Part shown: positions 8,876 through 19,828 of the stretch, piece by piece
Numbering within the stretch: position 1 is the first letter of the stretch
Layout of the letters: the number at the start of each line of letters is the position of its first letter
DNA from: Symbiodinium microadriaticum
Lineage: Eukaryota; Sar; Dinophyceae; Suessiales; Symbiodiniaceae
DNA: 64,000 nucleotides
Direction of reading: 5' to 3'
NCBI GenBank assembly: GCA_001939145.1
Contig: LSRX01000371.1
Location: forward strand, 269,111 to 333,110
The notes under the pieces: model-generated
What the model was told of the DNA's origin: nothing
Seen by the model: the letters and a program-made list of their open reading frames with translations, nothing else
The model's database searches: none
Program-made: the position numbers and the translations under genes

Positions 8876-11480
8876 TCAAGCACCTATAGCTAGTACCTGT
8901 AGCTCATTAATAACTTGAGTATCTTGAGGTCCTTGCTGTAACGTGCCCGGTGACCATGCTGAGGCCGATGCGCAAAGAACACCGCCACAGGGGTTTCCAA
9001 CGTATGGGGGATGTTTCCGTCCTGGCAGCACACAGTTCGTTCGCCCCCATCCCCTCACCCTCGTCACGAGTGGGGCCGAGGCAAGCTTGCCCACGACCCA
9101 CTCCGCTTGCTCAACATTTTTCATCCTCGGTCGGCTGCATGGGCTGCGCAGTGGCGCAAGAGGAGGCACAGCAAAGGGGTGGCAGCTCAGGCCACGACTT
9201 TATTTCAACTGATAGGAGTCCCTCGAACCTGCAGGATCCAGGCACCAGCAACAACAGAATCCAAGCCGGTCGTCACGGACAGGGAGCGTTGTGCTGTCAG
9301 GACTAGTGACAGTGCTCTTTGGCCCCGGCTGCTCCAAGATCCTCACTTGATGAACCTCTGCAAAGTTTGATTTGGCCGTGCTGAATTCCGGCCAACAGAG
9401 TGTCAATGCATGCCGCGTGCCTGCCCATAATTGGTGAAGACTGTCTTTATGTTGTCTTCTGTCAGAGTTGCAGACAAGCCCTGCAACGCGGCAAAGTACA
9501 GCACTTTCGGCATGGCATGCTCATAATGCAGTCGCTGCCTGCACCACCATCGTGTCAGAAGGAGGATATTTTGGCCAATCGTCTGGGTATCCTCCGCCTG
9601 CAGGTGCCTTCGGTTGTCGCAGACCAGCCGAGAAAGGGCGACGCGCGGCGCTTGCGAGCGACGAGGTCGTGGCCATTCCTCCAGGGCCGCCATGGCCAGG
9701 ACCGCCCAAGGGGCCTTCCTTGCCTTTGCCTCGGGAAGGCAGTGGTGCTATCAGGCTCTGAGGCAATTAGCCCTGCAGGGCTCGTGCCGTGTCCTTTCGT
9801 GTTGTTTGCAAACCGGACCGTGAGCCTCGGACTGTGCGGACATGTAAGGACGGGTACATTCTCAAGTTTAAACCCCATGCCTATGTAGTGCCCCAAGAGC
9901 CCTACACGCACTGCCCAAGCTGGTAGTTGTTGGTGGCTTGTATCGCTTTGGAAGCCTCTGCGAGAAACGGTTCCAATTCCGTCCTGAAACGTCTCTCTCT
10001 TCAGCGGAGCCTCCTCCGAAGTCGTGAAGTTCACAAAGCCATATCGAGTGCCATTTTTTGTCCTTGGCTCAAGGGAGAATGAACCTTCACGACCTTGAAT
10101 CATCGCATGTTCACTCGTCAATGCTTCCTGGGCCATGTTCTGATCTGACAGCTTTGTCGACGTGACCGCGCCAAAGCGGGAAAAGAAGTCCCTGACACGG
10201 CTTGGCTCGGTAGCCCCATGCTCATGCACGAATGCATGCCCTGCTCGAACTACGTGTGATACGTGCTGGTTTCAGAAAAACAGCCGTGCCTGAACTCTGG
10301 TTCAGAGCAGGCTTCTGGTATGCCCGCGACGTAAACCTGCATCGCTTGGTTCTGAGGCAGCCAAATCCGCCACAAGAAGCAAGTTCCTCGAAACGCAGAC
10401 TTCCCAATCAAGCTTTGCGCTGAGCACCAAGCATTGCACTGGCCAGCCTGAGGCGCTGAGCATTGCCACGTGCACATGACAAAGAGTGCCAATCCCAGGA
10501 TGCAAGGGACTCGTCGGAACTCTCAGCCCTGTTCCACCGGTGGTACTGGTGGTCCCTGTCCTCCTTGGGCCGGCTTTCGGTGGCAGAAGACGTGCGCCAT
10601 GCCGTGGCATGCTCAGCTCCGTGCCCTTGCCGTGAGGCCCGGCATTTCCAGGGTAAGGCCCTCACAACGACACAGGAGTCAGGCATGCTTACCGATTCCG
10701 GCCAAACTACACACCCAACACTCACACAGTCTTAGGCATTAACCGGCGTTGGCGGGAGCGCCTCCGCCGCCTGCTTGATGCCGAGACTCAGTCTGATGGG
10801 CATCCCCTAAGTCTAAGCTGCTTTTCTTTGACTGTTAACCGTGCCTTTGTAAGCCTCTAATGGCTCATTGCTCGTCAGGCGCAAGGTCAACGTGTTTCCG
10901 TCGATCCTGGTTGCAGGCAGCTGGGAGGGGTAACGATGCGACACCGACACCCACTGACACTGACTGCCAAGAAGCTGGTAGCCAGTGAGACCATCGACGG
11001 CATATCTGGCCTACGAATGGATGCCAGCCGGCGACTTACTCCAGACTGTCGGTCATGCACTCGGAACCAGGCCATCTCTGGGCTCTGATACTTCCTGGGC
11101 TGTGCGGCATGGCAGGTCATGCCTCACCATGGTGCTGCGCTTCTTGTGCGCCAAAACAAGGCCCGGGCACGAAGCCATAGGTCGGTGCACTCCCTTTGCG
11201 TGGTATCACCTCTACCCCGACACAGGCACAAGCGGCGCCAGCCCCAGCTGGTCCCCATCCTTGACCGACTCCACGGTGCCGTATGCTGCGAACAGCTGCC
11301 TGTGAGCGCAGACGTCACATTGGTGGTACCCGTGCAACTCGCTGGCCAGGATTTGCCTCACGGTATCCTCATCCGCTGTATCGGGAAGGCCGGCAACGTG
11401 GAGATTACCTGGATGCTCTGGTTGTGTAAGATCGTCCCGAACATAAATGTATCTCCACAGGCTACAGAAGGTCAAGGTAA
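8876..11480 (-). CDS. Multi-RRM RNA-binding protein, multi-exon
   Basis: Several RNA-recognition motifs are spread over short exons. In transcript order they are: RRM1 with NLHVAGLPDTADEDTVR joined to QLFAAYGTVESVK (11410-11250); a partial RRM with AVDGLTGYQLLG (about 11000); an RRM with VYVAGIP (about 10345), EPSRVRDFFSRFGAVTSTK (about 10200) and the RNP1 motif GTRYGFVNF (about 10045); and a last RRM with LSATLTEDNIKTVFTNYGQ (about 9480) and RMKNVEQAEWVVGKL (about 9120). A Gly/Pro-rich linker lies at about 9550-9770. The domain spacing fixes introns at 11300-11356 (GC-AG, 57 bp) and 10063-10152 (GC-AG, 90 bp); removing the latter restores the normal distance between strands 2 and 3 of the RRM. 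The product is likely a nuclear or cytoplasmic RNA-processing factor. Exact exon set, start and stop are unresolved, and it could be two adjacent genes. Confidence 0.78.
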
Positions 11481-11559
11481 TCCTGCGACAACATGTTGCG
11501 ATTAACCCCAGTAGCCACAGCATTTCTGAGGATGGAGCAGCTTACTGCCATGCAGCAAA

Positions 11560-13360
11560 ACCTTCACAAGATAGACTGCATTGAGCTGGACTCGCCGTCT
11601 TTTCCGGAAGCAAGCTTATCGACTTATTGTGGCTGCCTTGGTTCAACCCAACTATTTGTGTTTAAAATCGTGGGGGCTGGCTATGTATGGAATGGGGCGG
11701 GCAGTTGTCTCAGGTTGGGATGTTGTAGTGTAGTGCTTGGCCTGGTTGCCACATTGTCATTGTGGGGGTGATCAATCTATACCTCTTCAGCATCGCGACG
11801 ACGGCACACTGACTCATCTCGAAGCCCATCCTTCATCCTGACTGTGACCGGCGCGGCGTGCTTGCACAAGCTTGTTGCAAGCAGGCCGGCGTCGTTACAA
11901 ACCCCTGTCGCGAAGCAAGCCAAGTCAAGCATGTTGAACACCCGGGAAATGCCGCGGTAGTCCGCAGTAGTGACCATCCCTATAGCTGCCAGTACAGTGG
12001 GCGCTGACGGTGCTTCAGGAGCTTATGACAGACTGTGCAAGCCCAACTGCCATAAACTTGCAGGGCTCCGCCGGGACCGCAACAGTTTTAACGACCATGC
12101 AGTGTTTGTCACCACCGACAGATGGGGGATCAGACCTCGAAGGTGAGGTGCAACTCAAAAAATCTGTACACCATTTGCAAAACCATCGCCGCAAAGCGAC
12201 CGCGGCTTGCCCACGGTAGGGATCCACATCCCCTGTGAAGGTGAATTCTCTGTACAAAGCACCTATGTCAAACCTCCAAACTGCGCTGCTCCTCAGCGAC
12301 CGTAGAGTTCCTTCCTTACCGAACAGCCGGGACATGTACGTCTTGATTCCGCGAAGCAGTAGAAATGCATAGTTCCTCACCGTTGAAAATCCGTGCCGCT
12401 TCGCCTGACATGACGTTGCCGGCAAAGCGGCAGATTGTTGCACGCCCGATGGCCGTCAAACACGAGGCCGATGGTAGATCCTCACACAAAGTGACCGTCT
12501 GCTCTACCAGTACACCCTAGCCCCAGCATGCCCCAGCTCAACGGAAAGTAGCTTCTGGCAGTGGCCGCCGATAGACTGAACTCTTGGGGGGGGCCTTCTC
12601 AGGTTTACGTCACGGGGAGATTGGGCTCGCTGCGGGTCTGAGGCCGTATTTGATCCAGAATTCAGAAAAGAGAACGTCCGCCACTCTGCAAAACACCCCG
12701 CTTGGCTAACTTGGCTGCTTTGTTTAACCCCCTCATACTGGAAGACAAGGCACGGTCGCGTCTGCATCTTCCAGTGGTCTCTGTTTGCGAAGTGATTCTT
12801 TTTTGAAAGCCTCCCTTAGCGACAGTGTCGGTGCTAGAACTGACATCGAAGCACAAAGATGGAATGACTACCCGACTTCCCTCCCCAGGCCCAGGTCGCC
12901 GAGCCTTTGCGCATCACCGCGGGTGGCGGCTGCTGCGCGAGAGCGCTGCAGCAGCAGCGCTGCGAAATTCGAGTCTGGTTTGGCCATGCACGAATCCTTA
13001 GCGGCATGCATGAATACTCAGCTGGGTTGTCCGACAGTGTTGAGTCATCGGCGGAACGAGCATAGCCGGCCTGTTTGATGCTGGCTGTAGGGGGCCGATC
13101 TCGCGTCAAGGACAGTACGTCCAATGATGTTGCAAACGGAGAGTCCTCTCAGTTGATTGCAGTTTGGAGCAAGCAGCTCACTCTCCACTTCGACCTATGT
13201 TGCATGGTCTTCAGCTGTCCGGGGGGATGGTGGAGCTTGCTGCAGAGTTCTGACTACCGAACAGCCGCGTCCTGTGGATCACAAGCTGCCTCGCCAGATG
13301 GCTTCGATGGGACTGCAGGGCAAAGCACAAAGCATCGGAACTGGGCAGCAACTAGCTGCA
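11560..13360. other. Stretch without a recognisable gene; one candidate minus-strand frame
   Basis: A 142-codon minus-strand frame at 12015-12443 contains LFGKEGTLRSLRSSAVWRFD and a Trp/Arg-rich segment but no known domain. Other frames at 12504-13124 are short and motif-free. It may hold 5' exons of the RRM gene or exons of an unassigned gene. Confidence 0.4.
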
Positions 13361-13969
13361 CTAGCTCACTGATGCTACGAAGGTCACAGGGTGTTTCTCC
13401 GCATCCTTCCCTGAGGCTGCATGCTGGGGTAGCTTAAAGTCGACCACCTGAAGTCTCCTTAAAAGTCCCTTCCTTTTTGGATCTGCGATGCCCCGACCTG
13501 CCGGGGCAGCCGCTGCGGCCGAGGCTTGCGCCGAGGCTTGCGAGGCCGAGTTCTCTGAAAGAGCGGAGTTGATAGGCACGGGAATGCTGGAGCTCGCTAG
13601 GCCTGGAAGGCCGTCCTCCTCTTGCTTAGCTGGCACGGGAGTTAGATCGCTGACGTATCGCAGATCAGACAGCTCCACTTGGGGCGTAGGTTGGCTGAAC
13701 CATGGGGTCGGCAAACTCTCGACGCGAGGCGGATCTGGCACAGGTATCGATGCAGGTGATGCCGGCAGAGCGACTGGCTCTTGTAGGTCTAGGAATGGAG
13801 GCAGCGAGTCTGGCACAGACTCCACAATCTTCTCCACAGGAAGATCCCAGCAGAAAGGTGTTGGCTGGCTTTCTGGACGGTGTTGGCTCTCCGGAGCAGA
13901 TGCTGTGGAATGTGCGCTGCTCTCCAGCTGAGAACCTGGCATCAACGAATTGCACGTCTGCGAAGACAC
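13361..13969 (-). CDS. Pro/Ser/Ala-rich low-complexity protein, probable 3' exon
   Basis: This is a 202-codon minus-strand frame with a stop at 13361. It is strongly enriched in Pro, Ser, Glu and Ala (for example PDSLPPFLDLQEPVALP and SASQASAQASAAAAAPAG) and is followed by a basic segment, DPKRKGLLRRLQVVDFKLP. No catalytic domain is visible. The bias differs from that of the other two frames on this strand, which suggests real coding rather than shadow. It is probably the C-terminal, intrinsically disordered exon of a longer gene whose upstream exons may lie at 14.6-15.1 kb. No function is assigned. Confidence 0.5.
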   Translation of the reverse strand: MSSQTCNSLMPGSQLESSAHSTASAPESQHRPESQPTPFCWDLPVEKIVESVPDSLPPFLDLQEPVALPASPASIPVPDPPRVESLPTPWFSQPTPQVELSDLRYVSDLTPVPAKQEEDGLPGLASSSIPVPINSALSENSASQASAQASAAAAAPAGRGIADPKRKGLLRRLQVVDFKLPQHAASGKDAEKHPVTFVASVS

Positions 13970-14599
13970 TGCGCGCTTAAGGACAACACATGGCTCAACA
14001 GGCCTTCGGCATCCCCTTCACCCACTTCATGCTTGAAGACCGGCTGTTGAGCACTGTACGCTTCGACGCTGGGAGCTGGTGGCTTGACCACGGCAGCAAC
14101 GGCTGTGGCATCGTGTCCCAAGTTCAGCAGTCGACTGCTGTCCGCACTTGCAAATCCACCTGGGCAGCATCCGGAAGACTGCAGGATTTGTTCATGACGG
14201 CTCTCTTTGGACATCGGTAGACACGGCTTCACTGCCAGCTTCTCCGCCTGGATTCGGATTCCTGGCAACTTTGCTCTGGTCGCGGCCAGGGCATGTGACC
14301 ATCCTTCCCTGGGAGCCTGCCCAGTGCAACCACAACTCTAACAACAGCTTGGGGTGTTGGTGGGACGAGAACTGGTGCCACCTGTCTTATTGCAGGCATC
14401 CCGCCTCCTGGGCACTTCTGCCGAATGCCCGAAGTTGCATTGGCTTGCCGATGTGCTTGGCAGCAGCAACCGCAACAGCCAAAGAAGCCGTTGAATCCTG
14501 CCCCAACTATCACACAAGCAAACGGCCGCTTTGCTGTCGAAGTTGTTGCTGCAAGGGTGTTAATATCCTTGCCGTGTGCTGCACTTGCGATGCTGTACT

Positions 14600-15105
14600 G
14601 TCAAGCCTATATCCGAATTCTCTGCTTGTCGTCCACGTGGTGCTTCATCCAGGTCAGTGGCTGCTTGCCTCCAAGACCGGAACGGTCGTATGCAACAAAA
14701 TGCTGAAGCCATGCAGAATGCATGAGCAGCACGTCTGCAGCCTCACTCTTGCTTGCAGGGTCTCCGGCTGTGAAGCCGGCAGGGAAGCTTGCGATCCCAC
14801 CAGGCCCTGTGAGCGGATGCTCCGCACTTCCTTGTGCGGCAAAGAATAGGCCTGCACATCACGAGCCAGGAGGGGCAAACCATCTGCGAAGTTCGCGGCT
14901 CCGTGACACGACGCGTCACCAACGCCTGCGGGTCATCCAAGATGAGCTTCAGGTCTGTAGGCTGCAGAAATGCCTTGGCAACACCGCAAAGAGACGAGTT
15001 TTCATCACCGTTCTCCCCAAGCCTGTCCGCTGCGGTTCTTGGAGTTGGAACTCTGGAGCTTCCTTGTTCGCGACTCCACTTTCAACTCAGGCTTCTGTGA
15101 ACTGA
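14600..15105 (-). CDS. Candidate exons of an unassigned gene
   Basis: Two minus-strand segments look coding by composition. One, at about 14980-14890, reads VAKAFLQPTDLKLILDDPQALV. The other, at about 14850-14610, reads AEHPLTGPGGIASFPAG and then EAADVLLMHSAWLQHF. They are in different frames and would need an intron between them. They sit just upstream of the Pro-rich exon at 13.4-14.0 kb and could belong to the same transcript. No domain is recognised. Confidence 0.3.
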
Positions 15106-15487
15106 GACATGCCCTTGTTTGACGGACTTTGCGCCCAGGCTCCACTTGCTGGTTGGGGAGGTTGGGGACTCCTCCATGCGGGGACGCTTCGCCGGATGAA
15201 GCGTTTCGGGCACGAGGTGCCTTGCAGCAACACAGAGGTCTAGCAAACATTCCGCTCTCCGAAACTTGGCGCTCCCTTCCGTTGCGGCTTAGTGACGCTT
15301 GATGCGCCTGGCCAGAATCAAACGTGCACACACATGAAACGTCATGTCCAATTTGGCAACACAAGTCAGTCTCACTTTGCGCAGGGCTTGTGACTTTGAC
15401 TGCCCGCGACTTGCGACGGCACGAGGATCTGATTCTTTCGACTCGTGCAGGGACTCCTTTGTTCCTCGCAAGACTCGCAAGTAACAA

Positions 15488-16135
15488 TCAGGATGCTATT
15501 CGTCCTACGTTGCCGCGGCAACAGCGTTTTTGGTGTGAGCCCGTTTCATGCCTGCGATGCCTTGGCTGAAGCTCTTTTGCGGAGGAGAGCTTGTGAGGAC
15601 TCGTCCTCCCAGTTTTGCATAGCACCTTGGTTGCGTGGCATCGTTTCATCAGCCATACTTTAGGCCACCATGCAAGAGGACGCACTGCAGGCTCCTTCAG
15701 GCCCCTGCTGGTTCCTGAACTCGCGGACCCGGTCCTGCCACATGGCCGTGCAAGCTCCCAGCTAGCAGCACAGCAGCTCAAAGCTGTCGTGTCCTTCGTC
15801 CAGCCTTGCTCAAACTTGACGTAGCATGATCTTGCAATGACCGCCTTAGGGAATCCCACAAGTCAGCGATGTAATGCTTCCAATGGCCGGTCTCAGCGAC
15901 AAGCAACTACGGGCCGTAGCTTCTGCCAGATTTTCATCGGCGAAGGAAGCGACGGTGAAGCCAAGAAGCTGTGCTTCCGACCCCTCTTGTCTGCAGCTTG
16001 GTTGCAGCTGCCGTTGCGGAGCCACCAGCTGCGGGTACTGTTGTCTGAAAATGGATGCTTTGCCCAGCTGCCTGCCAGCGAAAGCAGAAAGCTTTCTTGC
16101 CAGCCGCATACTTGACCTTGGCGCGCTTCATGTCA
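15488..16135 (-). CDS. Candidate exons, unassigned
   Basis: Minus-strand frames here include a basic segment MKRAKVKYAAGKKAFCFRWQ at about 16131, ADENLAEATARSCLSL at about 15930, and SLRRSLQDHATSSLSKAG at about 15830. They are in different frames and no known domain is formed. They are close to the assembly gap at 16198, which may cut the gene. Confidence 0.22.
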
Positions 16136-16197
16136 CGAGCTACCGCTGAAAGTGGAAATCAGGATAGGTATCTCCAGCAGCAAAGCACCCCCCCCCC

Positions 16198-16261
16198 NNN
16201 NNNNNNNNNNNNNNNNNNNNNNNNNNNNNNNNNNNNNNNNNNNNNNNNNNNNNNNNNNNNN
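16198..16261. other. Assembly gap (64 N)
   Basis: A run of unknown bases preceded by a poly-C run (16189-16197) and followed directly by a CA-rich repeat. The gap probably reflects the simple sequence on both sides, and its true length is unknown. Confidence 0.99.
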
Positions 16262-16372
16262 ACACAAACACACACAGAGACACACACACACACAGAGACA
16301 GACAGAGACACACACACACACGCGCACAAACAGACACGCACAGACAAACACGCACACACGCACACACAAACT
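16262..16372. repeat. Degenerate (CA)n microsatellite
   Basis: ACAC repeats are interspersed with AGAC and CGCA variants for about 110 bases immediately after the gap. Open frames across it on both strands are repeat artefacts. Confidence 0.95.
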
Positions 16373-16379
16373 AACTACG

Positions 16380-17460
16380 TGCGCCTTGCTGTTCGGAGTT
16401 TTGGCGCAGTGGGCAGCAGTCACAAGTACATACGTTCGTTAGCAGCATCTCTCGTTGGGTCTTCTCATGTTGTGTGCTGATTCGTATTATCTCTCGAGCT
16501 TCCCTTCTGCCAGGGCCAGGCTGCCACACTGTGGGCCACATGGCGCTTTGGCGCATCCTCTGGAAGCAAGTCCTGACGAAGCCATAGCTGTCTTGGCTGC
16601 TGAGGCAGGCTGACATGTTACCCTATATAGCCCTATAGCGAATTCAGTATCGCAGCGTTGGGACTGGATTCTCGATGCCCCAACAAGGTGATATCAATGT
16701 GCGAAGCAACGACAGCCAGAAATTGATGCGAGGCACTGCGCTAGTCATGCCAGAAGCAGGCAGGATCGTCCTCCTGTTGTGAGCTCGGCAGGTCTCTTTC
16801 GGCAGTCCGCGAAGGCGCAAGTTGCTGCAACGGAAGTCTGCCATAGTAAAGCACCCAACCTGAGTGCCAAATAACCAGCATAACCTCTTGCTCTCATTCC
16901 GAAGTCGCTCACCATGTGTGTGCGTGTGTCTTCCCACGTACGCTCGGGGTGTGATGTGTGCCGTTGGCGTTTAATCCAGTAGGGCTCTACACAGCAATAT
17001 GGGCTAGCGAAGCCTGCTCGTGTGGAGGCATCGACGATCGAAAGATGGAAGATGGAGAAAAAAACATGTCATCAGTCTTGCTGCACACTTTGGATTACAG
17101 ATAGAAGCAGACTGAGCAAGTGCACATGTAGCAGTCTCTGAGCAGACCCAGCTTGCATGCTGATCTAAGGAGCGTGCTCTAATGCGCACCGACCCGTGGC
17201 GATAAAGATTGCATCGAGAGCTGGGATCCAGGCTATGTCAACCCTGAGAGGCCTTGCTACATGGCATGTGCATGCAGACGGGTACCGAGTGAGTGTACAT
17301 GCTGTGATGACATTTAAAGAACGGAGCAATCATTATGCAGAGCTACGTAGCATTAGTATGCATAGCCTGAGACACCCAACTGACGATTCAGCTTGTGTCC
17401 TCCATCAAAATCTCTTTCAGGGCACTCAGGCCGGAAGCATAGGCCACAGCAAGAGTGGTT
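16380..17460. other. No recognisable gene
   Basis: Only short frames without motifs are seen on both strands between the CA repeat and the tetranucleotide repeat field. Confidence 0.5.
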
Positions 17461-17462
17461 TG

Positions 17463-17465
17463 GAA

Positions 17466-17496
<31 letters not shown>

Positions 17497-17945
17497 TGTA
17501 TGTATGTATGTGTGTGTGTGTACGTATGTATGCATGAATATGTGTATGTATGTATGTATGTATGTATGTGTGCATGCATGTGTATGCATATGTACATACG
17601 TATATATGTATATATGTATATACATATATATATATATATCTATCTACATTTATTCATATATATATATGTCTAAATATGCATACATCCTATCTAAATAAGT
17701 AACCTATCTATCTATCTATCTACTTATCTATCTATCTATCTATCTATCTGTCTATCTATCTATATAATACATCGTTCTTATAGATATAGATATAGATAGA
17801 TACTCAGATACATAGAAAGAGAGAAAGAGCTCTACAACTATGCAAGCGTGCACATCTAAGTTTATGTGTATGTGTGTATGTAGTATGTATGCATCTATGT
17901 ATGTAGCTATCTATCTAAGTACATAAGTATGTATGTATGCATGAG
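17463..17945. repeat. Compound tetranucleotide repeat field (ATGT / ATCT)
   Basis: The field starts with a near-perfect ATGT array (17466-17510) and passes through GTATGCAT variants. It continues through AT-rich TATA runs (17600-17640), then an ATCT array (17703-17765), an AGAT-type stretch (17780-17800) and further ATGT/ATCT units to about 17945. The open frames across it that encode Tyr/Met/Cys or His/Ile runs are artefacts of the repeat. Confidence 0.95.
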
Positions 17946-17949
17946 CGAT

Positions 17950-19828
17950 TGTCGGTTCTGGCAATTCCGTCTTCCTACTTCCTCCGTCTCAAGCTCGTTC
18001 AACTCAAGTGGCGAGATTTAGCACCCTGAGGGCTGGCCACCCAAACCCATGATTGTTCAAGCAGGAGAGCTTGTACGAGGGCTATTCAAAGGGTGTCAGA
18101 TGGTCATTGCGGATTTGGCCATCCCCGTTTGGCAAGCAGTGGTCTGTCCCAGAATGTTCGCTTCTTGGGTTTTGCGCTCCGGACATTGTAGAACCCTGAA
18201 GAGCCATCGGATCAGACATATTCATTTCTTGGCACGGCGCACTCTTTGCAGTACAGTCCTCCGTCACTGAGGTCCTGAGGAAGTTTCTGTCGTTTACAAC
18301 TTGGGCAGTCCAAAACACACAGATCTGGATCCCAGAGATGTATCATGCCATGTTGTCTTGGTCAAATCTGAGGCAAATCCGAATCCGGCAAATCGCCTAC
18401 TGCGGCTGTCATGGTTTCATTGCATCTCCCCAAGTCTGAAGGATTCATTGTATAGACAGTTGACATACAGCAGTATGTGTGCAAAACTCAGTCACAGAAA
18501 TATCCAGACTACGGAAATTCGAATCTTCGCAAGGCGCCGAACCTCTGGCGCATCTGTGTCGCGTAGCTAACAGGATACCAACGAATTATTATCGGCGATG
18601 GTCCTTGAAGATCTCTCGATTTGCTGCACCGCAATCTTGACAAAGGCCTTTATTTCCATCATCTGCTGTCATGCTGGCGGCAGATGATCGGAAACTGGAC
18701 CTGGCAGAGTGATCCATGAAGATCATGAAGGCATGGTCGTGTCACACTCGCCGGAGTCAATCCCCCAATGGGCCTGGGCACCGGTCATGATCTTGACAGG
18801 CTCGTTACGACATCCGGTGAAGCACGAAGCGAGGCTGAGTAAAAAACAGCTGCAGGCGGACCAGTCGACGCAAGCTGTGCACTTCGCCCGTCGCTGCTCC
18901 AAGCTCCCGGCCCTCCGCGGCCCAAACCGGATACGTGTGGCTGCTATATTCTAAGGTAGAAACAGCAGGGGTTGAAGTGGAAGCTAGACTCAGCTAGATC
19001 TAGGATACGTTGTTGGGATCATCCTTCGCTGAACGTTTAGTGGAGACACGGAGAGGGCGCGATAATCGGGCGAGGAATGGCAGCGCAATCGCCTAGCGTG
19101 ACCCATTGACTTCAAATGCTCCCGGGTCTCGATTCGACATACTCTTGGCTGGCTCACTGAGTTGTGGAGCACAAACGACTGCGGGACTGGTACTTGGGTC
19201 TCACCGCAAACCACGGCGAGCATTGTCAATGGCCTTGACTTGCTAATTACAGGTCACGATACCTCTCTCTCGGTCTTGGGATGCAGCTCGCGTCTTTGGC
19301 ACCAAACCGAGTGTGGCTTGGACAGTGGGTCATGTCGAGACTGCTTCAGCTTGCGCAGGCCAGTAGACACCATTGGAACGCACGAGCTGAGGAAGCTCTA
19401 AGCCTCACTGAACTGCGGCTCACCGGCTCAGAAACGAGAAGTTGTGAACTCCGAGTTTGGCTAAGGCAGAAGCAAGCGGCGGGAATTGCGGCATCGCCGG
19501 CCTGCAGTATGAGGAAAGCAACGCTCGAGGCACAACATCTTTGCAAGGCATGACCACAAACGGCCCAACCTAGCCTCTGCAGTGTGGACGAACAAGTTGC
19601 CGCGCAGGTCGAGCAAACATACCTATCATTTCTTGATGGTCATTAACCGTTCATCATGAGACTCAGACAGACAGTCTACTTGTCTCGACTCAACACTGCG
19701 TGCGAAACTGTCCGCCGCATATTTTGCACAGCAAGCAGGACTGCAGGTAGAGAGCTGCCTGCCTTGAAAGCATGCAGGCATCGCCGCGCCTTCTGTTTTT
19801 ACAAAGGCAGGCAAGGACGTTAACAAGA
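17950..19828. other. No recognisable gene
   Basis: Frames on both strands are under 95 codons and lack motifs. This is the region downstream of the large gene that ends at 19829, so part may be its 3' UTR. Confidence 0.5.

Noticed and set aside
10062-10076. Plus-strand ccttggctcaagg as a relict spliced leader
   Set aside because: It overlaps an exon edge of the minus-strand RRM gene and is explained by that coding sequence.
16055-16480. Open frames spanning the N gap and CA repeat
   Set aside because: They cross 64 unknown bases and a simple repeat, so the reading frame is meaningless.
17353-17698. His/Tyr/Ile- or Met/Tyr/Cys-rich frames
   Set aside because: Artefacts of the tetranucleotide repeat field.
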